From the NCBI GenBank assembly GCA_020746995.1, contig JAGPXD010000001.1, positions 1,922,001-1,986,000 on the forward strand: 64,000 bases of DNA, in the 5' to 3' direction. Of this stretch, positions 51,356-61,054 are shown in pieces (within the stretch, counting starts at the first letter, position 1; the number at the start of each line of letters is the position of its first letter). Position numbers and translations under genes: made by a program. The notes beneath the pieces are model-generated. The model was not told the DNA's origin, ran no database searches, and saw nothing but the letters and a program-made list of their open reading frames with translations. This DNA is from Plectosphaerella cucumerina (taxonomy: Eukaryota > Ascomycota > Sordariomycetes > Glomerellales > Plectosphaerellaceae).

Positions 51356-52812
51356 TTACAGGAAGTAGTCGGCCACCGGTTTCTTCGCCGGCATGCCGCG
51401 CGAGTCCTGCGGCGCGGCCTGGAAGACCCGGTACCTCCTGGCCGGACCGCTCCGTGCCGGTATGTCGGCCTCGGACAGGACCCCCTTTCCGTTGGGCCCG
51501 TTGGTCACCCCGGCGCTCCTGTTAACGTCGCCATTGCTCCGTGCGAAGAAGCCTGCGCCCGAAGCGTCTTCGGATAGCTCTAGCAGTGCGGCAACGTTGC
51601 CACACCGGTAGCAGTAGTTGGGGGCCGACCACACGGTGACGATGCTCGCGTCGAACATCTCCTTGAACCCCTCCATCACCAGCTGGTGTGCGCGCGCAAT
51701 AAGCGAGATGTCGTTTCGGTGGTTGAAGACTTTGACAATATCAGCCCCAAAGAGGAAGCCGGCACCTCGCGGGGACAGGCCCCATCCGTCGATCTCGTCG
51801 GGATCCGACCAGAGCAGGTCACACATGGCACCCTCATGAGGCACCTCTTGTTTCCGGTCGAGCAGTCGGATCTTATCCACCGTGTCTACCAGCGGGCTCA
51901 GCCCACCGTGAACGCAAAGAACCGCTCCGGCCGGGTTGCCCACGGTGCCGCCACTGCTGCCCGACGCGCCGCTGCCAGGCGGGCCTGTCTTCTCGCCCGT
52001 GTCTGACGATGACACCCCGTTGGGAATCTTTGGTGACGCCTCTCTCCGGTCCTGTCTCTGAAAGCGGCTGATAACCTGCGCATTCTGATCGCAGACCTCG
52101 ATTTCAACGTTCTCCTCGAGGGTTTCGTCGGGGATGGTTGGTGTGAGCGAGTTGGAAGTACCGAGGACGATGGCGCCCAGGGCTAGGTAGTCGAAAACGT
52201 CGCAGCAATACCGCCACACGTTGGCGGAGCCGTACTTGCGTAGGCACTCGTCGTAGAAGCCATAGACGGTCGTAATCTGGCGGGACTCGTGGTTGCCCCG
52301 GATCAGGGTCATGCGATCGGGGTAGCGAACTTTGAGGCAAAGTAGCAGGAGGAAGGACTCGAGAGAGTAGAAGCCGCGGTCGACAAAGTCACCTGTAAAA
52401 TTCCATTGTCATAAGCGCAGTCAAAGAGGGGGCGGGGACGGGTCCGTTTGGATGCGCACCCATGAAGAGGTAGTTTGTGTCTGGAACATCGCCACCGACT
52501 CGGAAGAGCTCCATCAGGTCGTGAAACTGGCCGTGGATATCTCCGCATATCTTGCATCCGTCAGTATACTAGTCGTTTCCCTCCATGGCAGTTGGCGACG
52601 CGACATACCGTAATGGGCGCCGTCACGGTCACGACGTTGCCCTCTTCGATGAGGAGCTCCCGCGCCTTGTGGCAGAGCTCGCGCACCTGAGCCTCTGGAA
52701 TCGGCCGGCAAGCGCGCAACTGCGCGATAGCCCTGGAAGTATAACGTCAGCACCCTGACCAACGTATCGGTGCAGGCGACGTGGAAATGGCGGACCTGTC
52801 AATGTCGTTCAT
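51356..52812 (-). CDS. PPH3: Protein phosphatase 4 catalytic subunit (PPH3-like) with two insertions
   Basis: Five exons, 52796-52812, 52609-52732, 52460-52550, 51356-52392 on the minus strand (four coding blocks, three introns of 63, 58 and 67 nt), encode 422 residues. The first block is only 17 nt. All PPP-family motifs are present: ICGDIHGQ, MGDFVDRG, IRGNHESRQ, LCVHGGLSP, and the end APQDSRGMPAKKPVADYFL, whose terminal YFL is the methylated tail of PP2A/PP4 enzymes. The sequence YGFYDECLRKYGSANVWRYC and this tail indicate PP4. Compared with animal PP4 (307 residues), there is a 76-residue insertion before CVHGG (polar, Gly/Ser-rich) and a 38-residue one before the C-terminal tail. Known PP4 acts in the DNA-damage response. 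TAP42, 21 kb away, is a possible partner. Confidence 0.92.
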
Positions 52813-53516
52813 GGTCGCGAGGGTGTTGGGTCGTCCGGCGGCGTTGTTGAGACTGCTCTCGCCCACGCACGTGGAGTGCCGGCGCCTAGGGCAGTAACCG
52901 TTTGAATTTGTGTCGCAAAGTATAAGGATTCCGCCAAAATGTCGTGTGGGTTGTTCGTTATGCAGGGACTATCGGATGGGGTCGGTGTCGATCGTCGCGT
53001 GCCAAAATTTGGAGTCGCGACAAGTGCTGGGCGGCTAGTAGAGATGGAAAGAGGTCGGCGGGCGGTGATCCAGCCCCTCGGAGCGAGCTGTCGGTCGCAG
53101 TTGGGAGAGTGGGAGGTACGTACTGAAGTGGCTGCCGAGGCCGGCCGGGGCGCCGCCACATACAATTGCTGGGGTGTGGCTGCCTTGACCAATCAAGACC
53201 CACCAGGTTGCGATGACTTGGGCTCCACAGAAATGATGCTGAAGAGCCAGCCAGAACGCAGCCCTTGTTCCCGGACCGGGTCACGGCCTCGCGAAATTTA
53301 GAGTCGCGCAACTTGTCACCGAGCAAGCATCCTGCCCATCACCCCTCACCAGGTGCAGCACAACCCGTCCTCCCGCCTCAATTGCGCTAGCATGCCGTGG
53401 TCATAGGTTCGTATGCCTCGCGCCGACCTCAGGGACCCGAATTGACACCGTCAAGAGCAGCCGGACTCGACCCCCCGATATCCTCCTCCCAACCGACCGA
53501 CCGACCGGCCGACATC
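52813..53516. other. Divergent region between PP4 and a small membrane protein
   Basis: About 700 bp, no repeats recognised. Overlapping short ORFs on both strands look spurious. Confidence 0.35.
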
Positions 53517-53888
53517 ATGCCACCACACCTCCACCCGCGGTCGCGGATGACCTCGTCCCTTTTCGCGGTCACCGTCGCCGCCAGCTTCTTCGTCGTAGGC
53601 CTCCCACATATCCTGCCCTGCCCATCGCCACGGGTCACCTTTGCCGACGGAGAGGTCTATGTGGGCGAGGACGGCAAGCGGTGGCGGAGGCGGCGGCGCG
53701 AGACCCCGGAGATCAAAGACGGCATTGTACATTTCGAACAGACGAGCGGAAACGAGGAGACTATGCGTCTTCAGGCCGAGAGGAGCGCGAGAGAGTGCCC
53801 TGTGCCGAAACCAGGCGGCATGCTGGGCGAATGGCTCGGATTCCACGCGGAGAAGAAGGGCGATACGACACCATCGAGAGATACATGA
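53517..53888 (+). CDS. Small single-pass membrane protein
   Basis: 123 residues from the ATG at 53517, or 113 from the ATG at 53547. One hydrophobic segment (SLFAVTVAASFFVVGLPHIL) is followed by PCPSPRVTFADGEVYVGEDG, an Arg run, and ECPVPKPGGMLGEWLGFHAE near the end. The paired Cys-Pro motifs and the size recall fungal cytochrome-oxidase assembly-like small proteins, but I cannot assign it firmly. In the +1 frame, coding-like sequence (IERYMMYQYNERAKDISTYL) continues after 53860, so the true 3' end may differ. Confidence 0.55.
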   Translation: MPPHLHPRSRMTSSLFAVTVAASFFVVGLPHILPCPSPRVTFADGEVYVGEDGKRWRRRRRETPEIKDGIVHFEQTSGNEETMRLQAERSARECPVPKPGGMLGEWLGFHAEKKGDTTPSRDT

Positions 53889-54843
53889 TGTACCAATACA
53901 ACGAGAGAGCAAAAGATATCAGCACATACCTGGGTCCGCATGATATGCGCATATGGTGTGATGTCGGATGTTCGCCACTGGGGCGTGGCGGCCGGGCATC
54001 GCTATGAACAGTCTACACTCATCGACCGACATTGGCAACGCAAGGCTGGATCATCAGGGGAAGCAAAGAGGGGACACACTAAAAATCAAGAGAAGAGAAG
54101 AGAAGAAGTTGCTATGGGTCGGGCATCGATTCTTACGGCATGGCTCAAGGCCTTCGTGTTGGGGTCATGGGAGGTCAACACCACCCGCCTACCGAGACCA
54201 GGGAAGAACCATCTTGTTCAGTTCCCAGCACAACTTTAAAAAGGATACACAAACGCTCCAGCTTGGTCGCCCGAGCATCGGTAATGACGAGTGGGGAGAG
54301 GCAAGGCTCCAGATCAGATGGTGACAGAACGTCATCAACCCATGGACGATGGTGTCAATCAGGACCCCTTCTGGCTGTCTGAAACTAAGCAAACGGAAAG
54401 CAGTCACTTTAGGCTCGCCCTGCTCTGTCCCCCCAGCCTCGCCGGGAATTTTGGGTTGTCGTTATGTGGGTGAGACATCGGAATCCCCTCGGCCGCGTCG
54501 ATCACGCCCCCCCTGACCGGCTGCCATCACGACAGCACCCCGGTCCACCGGCCAGACAACAGCCAAAGCCGAGACCGCACCCCAATGCCTGTCAATAGTC
54601 TGTCGTCTCAAGTGCCTGAAATGCCATCCCAGGTTTATCGGGCTGCCATGAGCTTTGACGGACGCTGCCACCATAGGGCCCCCTGCCAGCTCCGTGATGA
54701 TCGAGCCTCGACTGAAACCGGGCCATGGAAAGCTTGGAGAGAACCTTGATCAAGTCCTGTCGATCCCGTGTTCTCGCCTGCATGGGCAGATCCAGATAGA
54801 GTCCGGGAGAAGGGAGAGCAAGGCTTGAGAGTCTAGAGACGAC
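53889..54843. other. Gene-free stretch
   Basis: About 950 bp without a supported gene or repeat. Confidence 0.35.
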
Positions 54844-54850
54844 TATATAA
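54844..54850 (+). promoter_or_regulatory. TATA box of LQ-rich secreted protein 1
   Basis: TATATAA lies 278 bp before the start codon but only about 100 bp before the first inferred leader intron, so the distance fits a spliced leader. Confidence 0.45.
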
Positions 54851-54949
54851 CATCGCCGTCGGCCGCTTCAAGTCTGCCCTTCTGTTCCATCATCAACCGA
54901 CTCGACTGTCTTTTCATTCATCTACTTCTTTTCTCCTTCATTTTCAGAG

Positions 54950-55103
54950 GTAAGCGCTCCCGCCATAATCTTGATGAGCCGTGGCTAACAAGCATCCAGC
55001 TGTGCTCATTTTTACTTTCACTTCTACCACTTTCTTTCCACACACTTACCTGTAAGTACAACTTTCGTGGTGCTCTGCGAGCCTTCGCTGACGAGTACTG
55101 CAG
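54950..55103 (+). promoter_or_regulatory. 5' leader introns of LQ-rich secreted protein 1
   Basis: Intron 54950-54999 (gtaagc, gctaac branch, catccag) and intron 55052-55103 (gtaagt, gctgac branch, ctgcag) both lie before the ATG at 55128. After the first acceptor the sequence is ctgtgctc, as in the paralogue at 58005. Confidence 0.55.
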
Positions 55104-55127
55104 TCTTTCTTTTCCAAGATACCCAAG

Positions 55128-55823
55128 ATGAAGACTACGACTGTTCTCATGTTCGCCGTTGGCCTGGTGTCAGCACTCAGCATCCCCCAGACCGCCGTGC
55201 AGAGCCGTGGCCTTGTCGTCCGTCAGGAGGTCCCTGCTGGCAACGGTACCGAGGTCGTCGCTCCTGGCGAAGAGGAGCCTGCCGCTGAGGAACCCGCTGC
55301 CGAGGAACCCGCTGCTGAGGCTCCTCCCGCTGAGGAGGGCGCCGTCGAGGAGGACCAAGCCGCCGAAGAGGAACGCCAGGGCGAGGAGGAGCGCCAGCGA
55401 CAGGAGGAGGCCCAGCGTGAAGCGGAACGCCAGCGCGAGGGCGAGGGCAGGGGCCGCGAGTCGGACGAGCAGGTCGCCGACGACGTGGTCAACGGCCGCA
55501 ACCGCGGACGCTACGGACGCCAGCGCCAGCAGGCGGCGCTCATCAACGTCACGAGGAACCTGATCAACCTCATGGGCCTCAACGGGCTGTTCAACCTCAA
55601 CGGCATCGTCGGCCTCGGCCTGAACCAGCAGATCGCCCTCGTCCAGCAACTGCAGCAGCTCGCTCAGCTCCAGCAGCTTGGCCTGGTCAACCAGTTCCAG
55701 CTCGCCAGCCTAATCCAGCAGGGCCAGCTCCTCAACAACTTCAACCTCGGTATGTGGTCACCTCCTTGCCCCGCCCCCTGAGAGAGGCGTTCGCTAACGA
55801 AAGAATTTCTAGGCTTCGCATAG
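55128..55823 (+). CDS. Cysteine-free LQ-rich secreted protein 1
   Basis: Exons 55128-55749 and 55813-55823 with a 63-nt intron (gtatgt, gctaac, tttctag) encode 210 residues; the last exon is 11 nt and ends the protein in NLGFA. MKTTTVLMFAVGLVSALS is a signal peptide. A repeated PAAEE-type segment and a highly charged Glu/Arg/Gln helix (about residues 45-120) follow. The last 75 residues alternate Leu, Asn and Gln (LINLMGLNGLFNLNGIVGL, then QQIALVQQLQQLAQLQQLGL). There is no cysteine. The C-terminal pattern, the leader and the position 3 kb from the gene at 58225 point to a paralogous pair. The function is unknown; surface or matrix self-assembly is a guess. Confidence 0.8.
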
Positions 55824-57812
55824 GCGCACGCACGTATTGAGGTGATGGAGCGGGTCAGGAGCGAGGATGATAATAACGGCCATGGCCGGGCGCACTGGAT
55901 GCATAGACTGGGCATGGACGGCCAAGACTTGATGGACCCGTAGAGCCGACGAATTCAAAAAGACGAGCCAATTTCTCATGTGCCCTTTGGAAAGAAAGCG
56001 TGCGTGTGCGTCGTGATGACCCGAGCCACCCATGACTCGACGTCGTCGCAGCGGGAGTGGGTTCTGCGCCATCGCCGTCGTGTGCCATCCGACGAACTCA
56101 TGGCCAAGCCGGACACAGTGCCATCCAAGACCACCGAGGGGCTGCCATCAGAGCAGTAGCCCGCGACGAGAGCCAACCTCTTCGTCTGAAACTGTGTGTC
56201 TCCAAGAGCCCAGGCTGATGCCAACTGGTGTCCTCGGACGGACGGCACAGAGAGACCAGTGGCACGACGTCTTGGCTCAGCAGCGTCTCGCGCCTGCATC
56301 GGCCGGATGCAGAGCATGTCCGAGGAGGTGTCAGGGGAGGGGAGGATGCCACGCACGGCACGGCATTCCCATCAATGCTCTCGGACGTGCTGGGCAGGAA
56401 GGGGGTCGTAGTGCCATGGCGTCACACGGCTGGTAGAGGCCGCGCAGCTCAGTTGCAGTGCGACCTTGGGCACCCAGGGACCAGGGACTTCAGACCGAGT
56501 CGGCGCGATCGACCTCGGCAGGGGACGGAGCCGGGGACAGATTTGAAGCGGTTGGAGGGAGATCAGGAGGATTTGGGACAGGGAGTTGGGAAGGAGAGAG
56601 AGCGCGGGATAATGCTGTGTGGCCGTGCGCTGCCGCTAAACCTTAACTGAGCCTCCCCGGGGCGTAGGCGGCCAATCATTTTTCTGGTACAGGTGTCTCG
56701 GCGCCCCACCTGTCAAACACGTTCGGCCTGCATCACCGCCGGGCCTTTTTTTCATCCTGTCTCCCCCCTGCCGGCGTTGTCTGTCACCTGCCACTTGCCA
56801 ACTGAAGTCTCCGTGTTACCGTGTCACCGTGACCTCTCGACTGTCTTGGTCTTGGCCCTCTTCCCCCCTGTTCACCCCACGACGGACCTCCCCTCTCCCG
56901 GCCAAACGATGCACCGCCAGCCCTGCCGATATTGCCTCCACCCTATACCGGCCTGAAGTTGTCTTTGCTCGGGCTCTGTTTCAGTCCTGCCGTCTCTTCT
57001 CTGGGCGCTGGGCGTCCCGTCTCGTCGCCTCCGCATCCCGTGTTCGGACGTCTCCATGCCTCGAGCGTGCTCCCCCTGCGAGGTACCATCGCGGAGACGA
57101 CAGACGGCTCCCACCAAGAGGTCAACGCCCTCTCATCGCTATACCTTGCCGTGGATAAGCTTAACTCGAAAATCTCTGCCGTAACATGGCTTCATGGTCC
57201 CCCGTCTAGCGCGCCCCATGCTCCGACTCCGAGGCCCTCACCATCGATGCCCGGCCCAACCTTGAACTCGCGGACACCCCTGCGCATATCCGGATGAAGC
57301 TCATGGCGGACTTGAAGGGAAGATCAGCCTGACGAAGGGCGCAAGGAGTGTGATCACCAGTGTGTTCCGGCCTTCGGAAGCTCGTCGTTCAGCCTTGGCA
57401 GAGGCACCGAGGGCACGTCATGGGCCCTGGCCGTTTTATTGCTGCCGGCACCTGTGGTGCCTGCATTGCCAAGAGACACACATCAGTGGTAGGTCCAATG
57501 GGCGTCAGAGTGTGTTCTCGCGCCCGCCCCGCCCCTGGAGGCCTTGTTTCCAATGTTTGATGTTGTTTGGCTCCCGGGATGCCGACGATGGATTCGCGCC
57601 TCACAAGCGTCGCCCGTTCCCCCTCCAGGCCTCTCCATCGTCCCCCCCCTCCCCCTCCCCCTCGAACCCCCTGGCGGACCCATCCGGCTGCCCGGGTCTT
57701 CGACGGTCCGTGGAGGTCTGTTGCTACCCTCACGATGAGATGATCCACACGGACCATCACGCATCGTCGCATGCTGGCTACCTGCCCCCCCCAGATGCCC
57801 TCCCTCGACTTG
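55824..57812. other. Gene-free 2 kb between the two LQ-rich genes
   Basis: Only short overlapping ORFs of poor composition. The end is C/T-rich. Confidence 0.4.
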
Positions 57813-57818
57813 TATAAA
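57813..57818 (+). promoter_or_regulatory. TATA box of LQ-rich secreted protein 2
   Basis: TATAAA in acttgtataaagacagtc, about 110 bp before the inferred leader intron. Confidence 0.5.
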
Positions 57819-57928
57819 GACAGTCGAGATGGCCCGCCGTCCATGTTCGTTTCCTTCTTCTCCTCATCCCAACACAGATCATTCGGCCGGTCCCATTCTT
57901 TTACTCTACTTCACTTCCTTCTTTCGAG

Positions 57929-58004
57929 GTCAGTCCCCCTTCCCTCCCTCTCCTTTCCCTCCTCCTTCGGGAGATCTTCCCGGACCATCACTAACATCCT
58001 CCAG
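57929..58004 (+). promoter_or_regulatory. 5' leader intron of LQ-rich secreted protein 2
   Basis: A 76-nt intron with gtcagt donor, cactaac branch and cctccag acceptor. The following exon starts ctgtgctc, as in the paralogue. The leader then runs to a (CA) repeat at 58193-58211, just before the start codon. Confidence 0.5.
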
Positions 58005-58192
58005 CTGTGCTCTTAATTTTACTACAGTCCTTTCCCAAAGATCTCCTGACATTCAGAGCTGTGCTCGGTCTCCCTACTGATATACCCAACAATCATTCAC
58101 ATCACCTAATCCCGTCTATCACTCCCAACTCTTACTCTCTCTTCCGAGACCATCATCTGAGCACTACTCCACCCTCCTTCTCACCACCACCA

Positions 58193-58211
58193 ACACACAC
58201 ACACACACACA
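58193..58211 (+). repeat. (AC)n microsatellite in the leader of LQ-rich protein 2
   Basis: About nine AC units ending 13 bp before the ATG at 58225. Confidence 0.85.
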
Positions 58212-58224
58212 ACCAACCATCAAA

Positions 58225-58740
58225 ATGAAGTTCTCCGCCATCTTCACCGCCGCTCTCGCGACCTTCGCCGCCGCCGCCCCGGCCCCGGCCCCGGCCCCGG
58301 CCCCCGTCACTGAGGAGCTCACCGCCCTTCCCGCCCTCACCTCCCGCCAGATCGACATCAGCGGTCTCAACGGTCTTCGTGGCTTCCAGCAAGTCGATCT
58401 CAACTACCTCCTCCGCCTCAACACCATCGACCTCAACATCTTCAACCAGCTCGGCCAGATCCAGCACCTGAACCTCAACGCCTTCCAGCACCTGTTCAAC
58501 GTCCAGCAGTTCGACCTCCTGGCCATCCTCCAGCTCCAGCAGCTCCACATGATCGTCGGCTTCCAGCGCCAGGGCCTGTTCAACGGAATCGACCTGCGCC
58601 AGCTGAACCTCGGCGGCCTCAACCTCGGCCTCATCCAGAACCTGCACGGTGTCAACCTGGGAGGCTTCATCAACGGCGGCGTCATCCCTCAGATCGAGCA
58701 GATCGCCAGGCAGCCCACCACCATCGTCCTCGGCAAGTAA
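58225..58740 (+). CDS. Cysteine-free LQ-rich secreted protein 2
   Basis: A single coding exon of 171 residues. MKFSAIFTAALATFAAAAPA is a signal peptide, followed by an Ala-Pro repeat encoded by a GC-rich hexanucleotide repeat (58275-58306). The mature part has a clear periodicity of Leu, Asn, Gln and Phe (VDLNYLLRLNTIDLNIFNQL, LNLNAFQHLFNVQQFDLLAI, IDLRQLNLGGLNLGLIQNL) with spacing like short leucine-rich or beta-helical turns. No cysteine is present. It resembles the C-terminal part of the protein at 55128, and both have a spliced leader. The function is unknown. Confidence 0.85.
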   Translation: MKFSAIFTAALATFAAAAPAPAPAPAPVTEELTALPALTSRQIDISGLNGLRGFQQVDLNYLLRLNTIDLNIFNQLGQIQHLNLNAFQHLFNVQQFDLLAILQLQQLHMIVGFQRQGLFNGIDLRQLNLGGLNLGLIQNLHGVNLGGFINGGVIPQIEQIARQPTTIVLGK

Positions 58741-59842
58741 AGCGATCAACGGTGCCTCGATGCCCACGAGAGCGCTAGCCGCCAGGGCATTGGTCGTCAG
58801 AAAAGTGGAAGTTGCAATTTAATACAGCGCCCGGCGGCGCCCTCCCCGCCGGGATGGCGAGGCTCGAAAGAGTCCCGGCCACCGGCAGAGGGCAGGAGGG
58901 TGTCATCGGGCGGGCGTTCGGACACTGGGTCATTCACGGGTTCGGCACACGAGAGCAGCGGAAACGGTCATGATACCGGGTTGTAGAGGGGACACTGGCA
59001 GGGAACGAGATTCATGACATGTGAGTTTTTTCCGGGTTGCAATGCAAGCAGTAGGCCTTGCGCGACTTTTGGATCCAGTAGAACTTTACGGAAAGGACTA
59101 TTTTTCTACCAATCTTTGCTTCCTGATGATTGCACGCGATGTTTTTGGTGCCTGCCTGTGCTGGTGGTGGCGATACGGTCCAGCTCGCCTTGCACCACGG
59201 CATCTTCGCCGCCTCTGCATCCCACCACGTTTCCTTAAATTGAGAAAAGAATACATTAAGACTGTGAGAGAAAATACTCAGGATTCTTCTCGTGTAAAAA
59301 AAGGTCTTGATATTCTACGGGTAAAAAATAAACGAAGGAGGAGGCGCCCTATCCGGATATCCGCATCAATCCCAGCGTCAACTTCACGTGCGGCGGTGGG
59401 GTACCAATATCGAGCATTTCGTGGTCCCCCGAGTTGCCTGTTGCGCCATCCCCCTTCGTTACATACCACCAGGAATCGGGGATACATAAGGGTACTGCAG
59501 GAGATAAGATATCTACCTGCCCAACGTTGCGGCTGCGCAACCTGCCTGTCCGTCCCAACGTGCACCACCTCATGCATCAACAAATCAGGGTGCCCATGAC
59601 CAGCACCTTTGAATGCCTGAATTCTTTCCGTTCCCTCCTTCTTGCCACGACTTGCTGGCAATTGCTGCAATGCGACCCAACTTTGCCCTTCACCAGAATT
59701 CGCACTGATCACGACGAAGGCTTGACAACCATCCTCAAGCCAACAGTCCAAATATGATTTGCGTTCTGCCAGATATCAAGACAACGGAAACACAGTTCAA
59801 AGTGAGCTTCACCATGTCTCAATTTATCATGAATTTCTGTGT
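58741..59842. other. Convergent intergenic region
   Basis: About 1.1 kb. A purine-rich stretch is at 59300-59345. No gene is supported. Confidence 0.4.
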
Positions 59843-61054
59843 CTAACCATCGACAGGTTCCACAACCAAACCATCACCTTCAAGTTCTCCCCCCTCTCGG
59901 GCCCGCCCACTCGCCGCCAACGCAACCTCAAGCCGCGATATCTGCGCCAAAGCCATACCACCAGAAGCCGAAAAGACATCCCCAACAGTCCTTCCCACCG
60001 TCGCCAGCACCTCTGACCATGACGGCCCGGTGCAATCTCTCTCGTCCTCCCCAGGGTCCGGCCGCCGCCCGCCCTCGGCATCAATCCACCCAATATCAAC
60101 ACCATTGAGCTCAGCACGCACTCCACGCGCCCGCCGGGCCATGGCCACCTCTGCATCGCCCAGCGCCATGACTTTCGCGTAGTACGTCAACGCCGCCGCG
60201 CGCCCATGAAGGTCCAGGTCCATCGGCAGCGGGCTGTCCAGGAAGCGGCCGCGGGTGATAAAGTCGTCAGGCCCCGGCGCCGAAGCGGCCGAACGGACAT
60301 GGATGCCCATCCACCATAGCAGCGGGTTATTACGTGCTGTTGAGCTGGGCCGGCGCATGGCAGTGGTAATCATGGTTCGTATCTCGCCCCAGGTGCCCCA
60401 GAGAGCGTTGGCTTCAGTGCTGAGCTTCTCGCTCCGCGCCATGATTCTGATGTCGAGCAGCTCGTCCCACAGGTCATCATCCAGCTTGAGTCCCAGGTCC
60501 TCCAGACCCCGTTCATCTTCCTCAACACAGAATAACAAAAAGGCGACCATGGTATGCCACAAGGCCATACACCGCTGTCGCCTCCCGATCTCCCACGCTG
60601 GCGCCAACGTCTCCAGCGCCGTGCCTCGCCGCAAGTCATCTTGCTCGTTTAACAACGTGCGCACCCGCACCGGCCATCGTTCCGTCATGGCCTCCATCCC
60701 CGGCAGCGAGGCGACCGTTAGGGTACCCGTCACAGCGAACCGCATCTTCAGTCTCAGCCGGCGGTCCCTGCGAAACCGGCCCTCATCCCTCTTGGCGTCC
60801 GGCGCCAGGATGCAGTCCGGCTCCCGGCACGTCGACGACAGAAAGGCGACCCATTGGCGCTGGATCCGGTGCCACGTCATGGCGTCTTCGGGAAAGTCCA
60901 CGGCACATAGCCACTCCTTGCACACCTCGCGGTCGGCTTCGAGCATGGCGGGGCTGCTGATGCGTTCATCCGGGAACTCCGACTGTTTGTCGGGGCCGGT
61001 CACGCGAGCGAGCGATTGCTGATACTGTTCCAGGATATCTGTTGAGTTTTGCAT
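59843..61054 (-). CDS. Unknown protein, 403 residues
   Basis: A single exon from the ATG at 61054 (MQNSTDILEQYQQSLARV). It is Arg-, Asp- and Trp-rich, with mainly helical segments (RRQRCMALWHTMVAFLLFCV, DLWDELLDIRIMARSEKLST, ITRGRFLDSPLPMDLDLHGR). No signal peptide or named domain is seen. The length and regular codon use argue for a real gene; its fungal relatives, if any, are unknown to me. Confidence 0.7.
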   Translation of the reverse strand: MQNSTDILEQYQQSLARVTGPDKQSEFPDERISSPAMLEADREVCKEWLCAVDFPEDAMTWHRIQRQWVAFLSSTCREPDCILAPDAKRDEGRFRRDRRLRLKMRFAVTGTLTVASLPGMEAMTERWPVRVRTLLNEQDDLRRGTALETLAPAWEIGRRQRCMALWHTMVAFLLFCVEEDERGLEDLGLKLDDDLWDELLDIRIMARSEKLSTEANALWGTWGEIRTMITTAMRRPSSTARNNPLLWWMGIHVRSAASAPGPDDFITRGRFLDSPLPMDLDLHGRAAALTYYAKVMALGDAEVAMARRARGVRAELNGVDIGWIDAEGGRRPDPGEDERDCTGPSWSEVLATVGRTVGDVFSASGGMALAQISRLEVALAASGRAREGGELEGDGLVVEPVDG

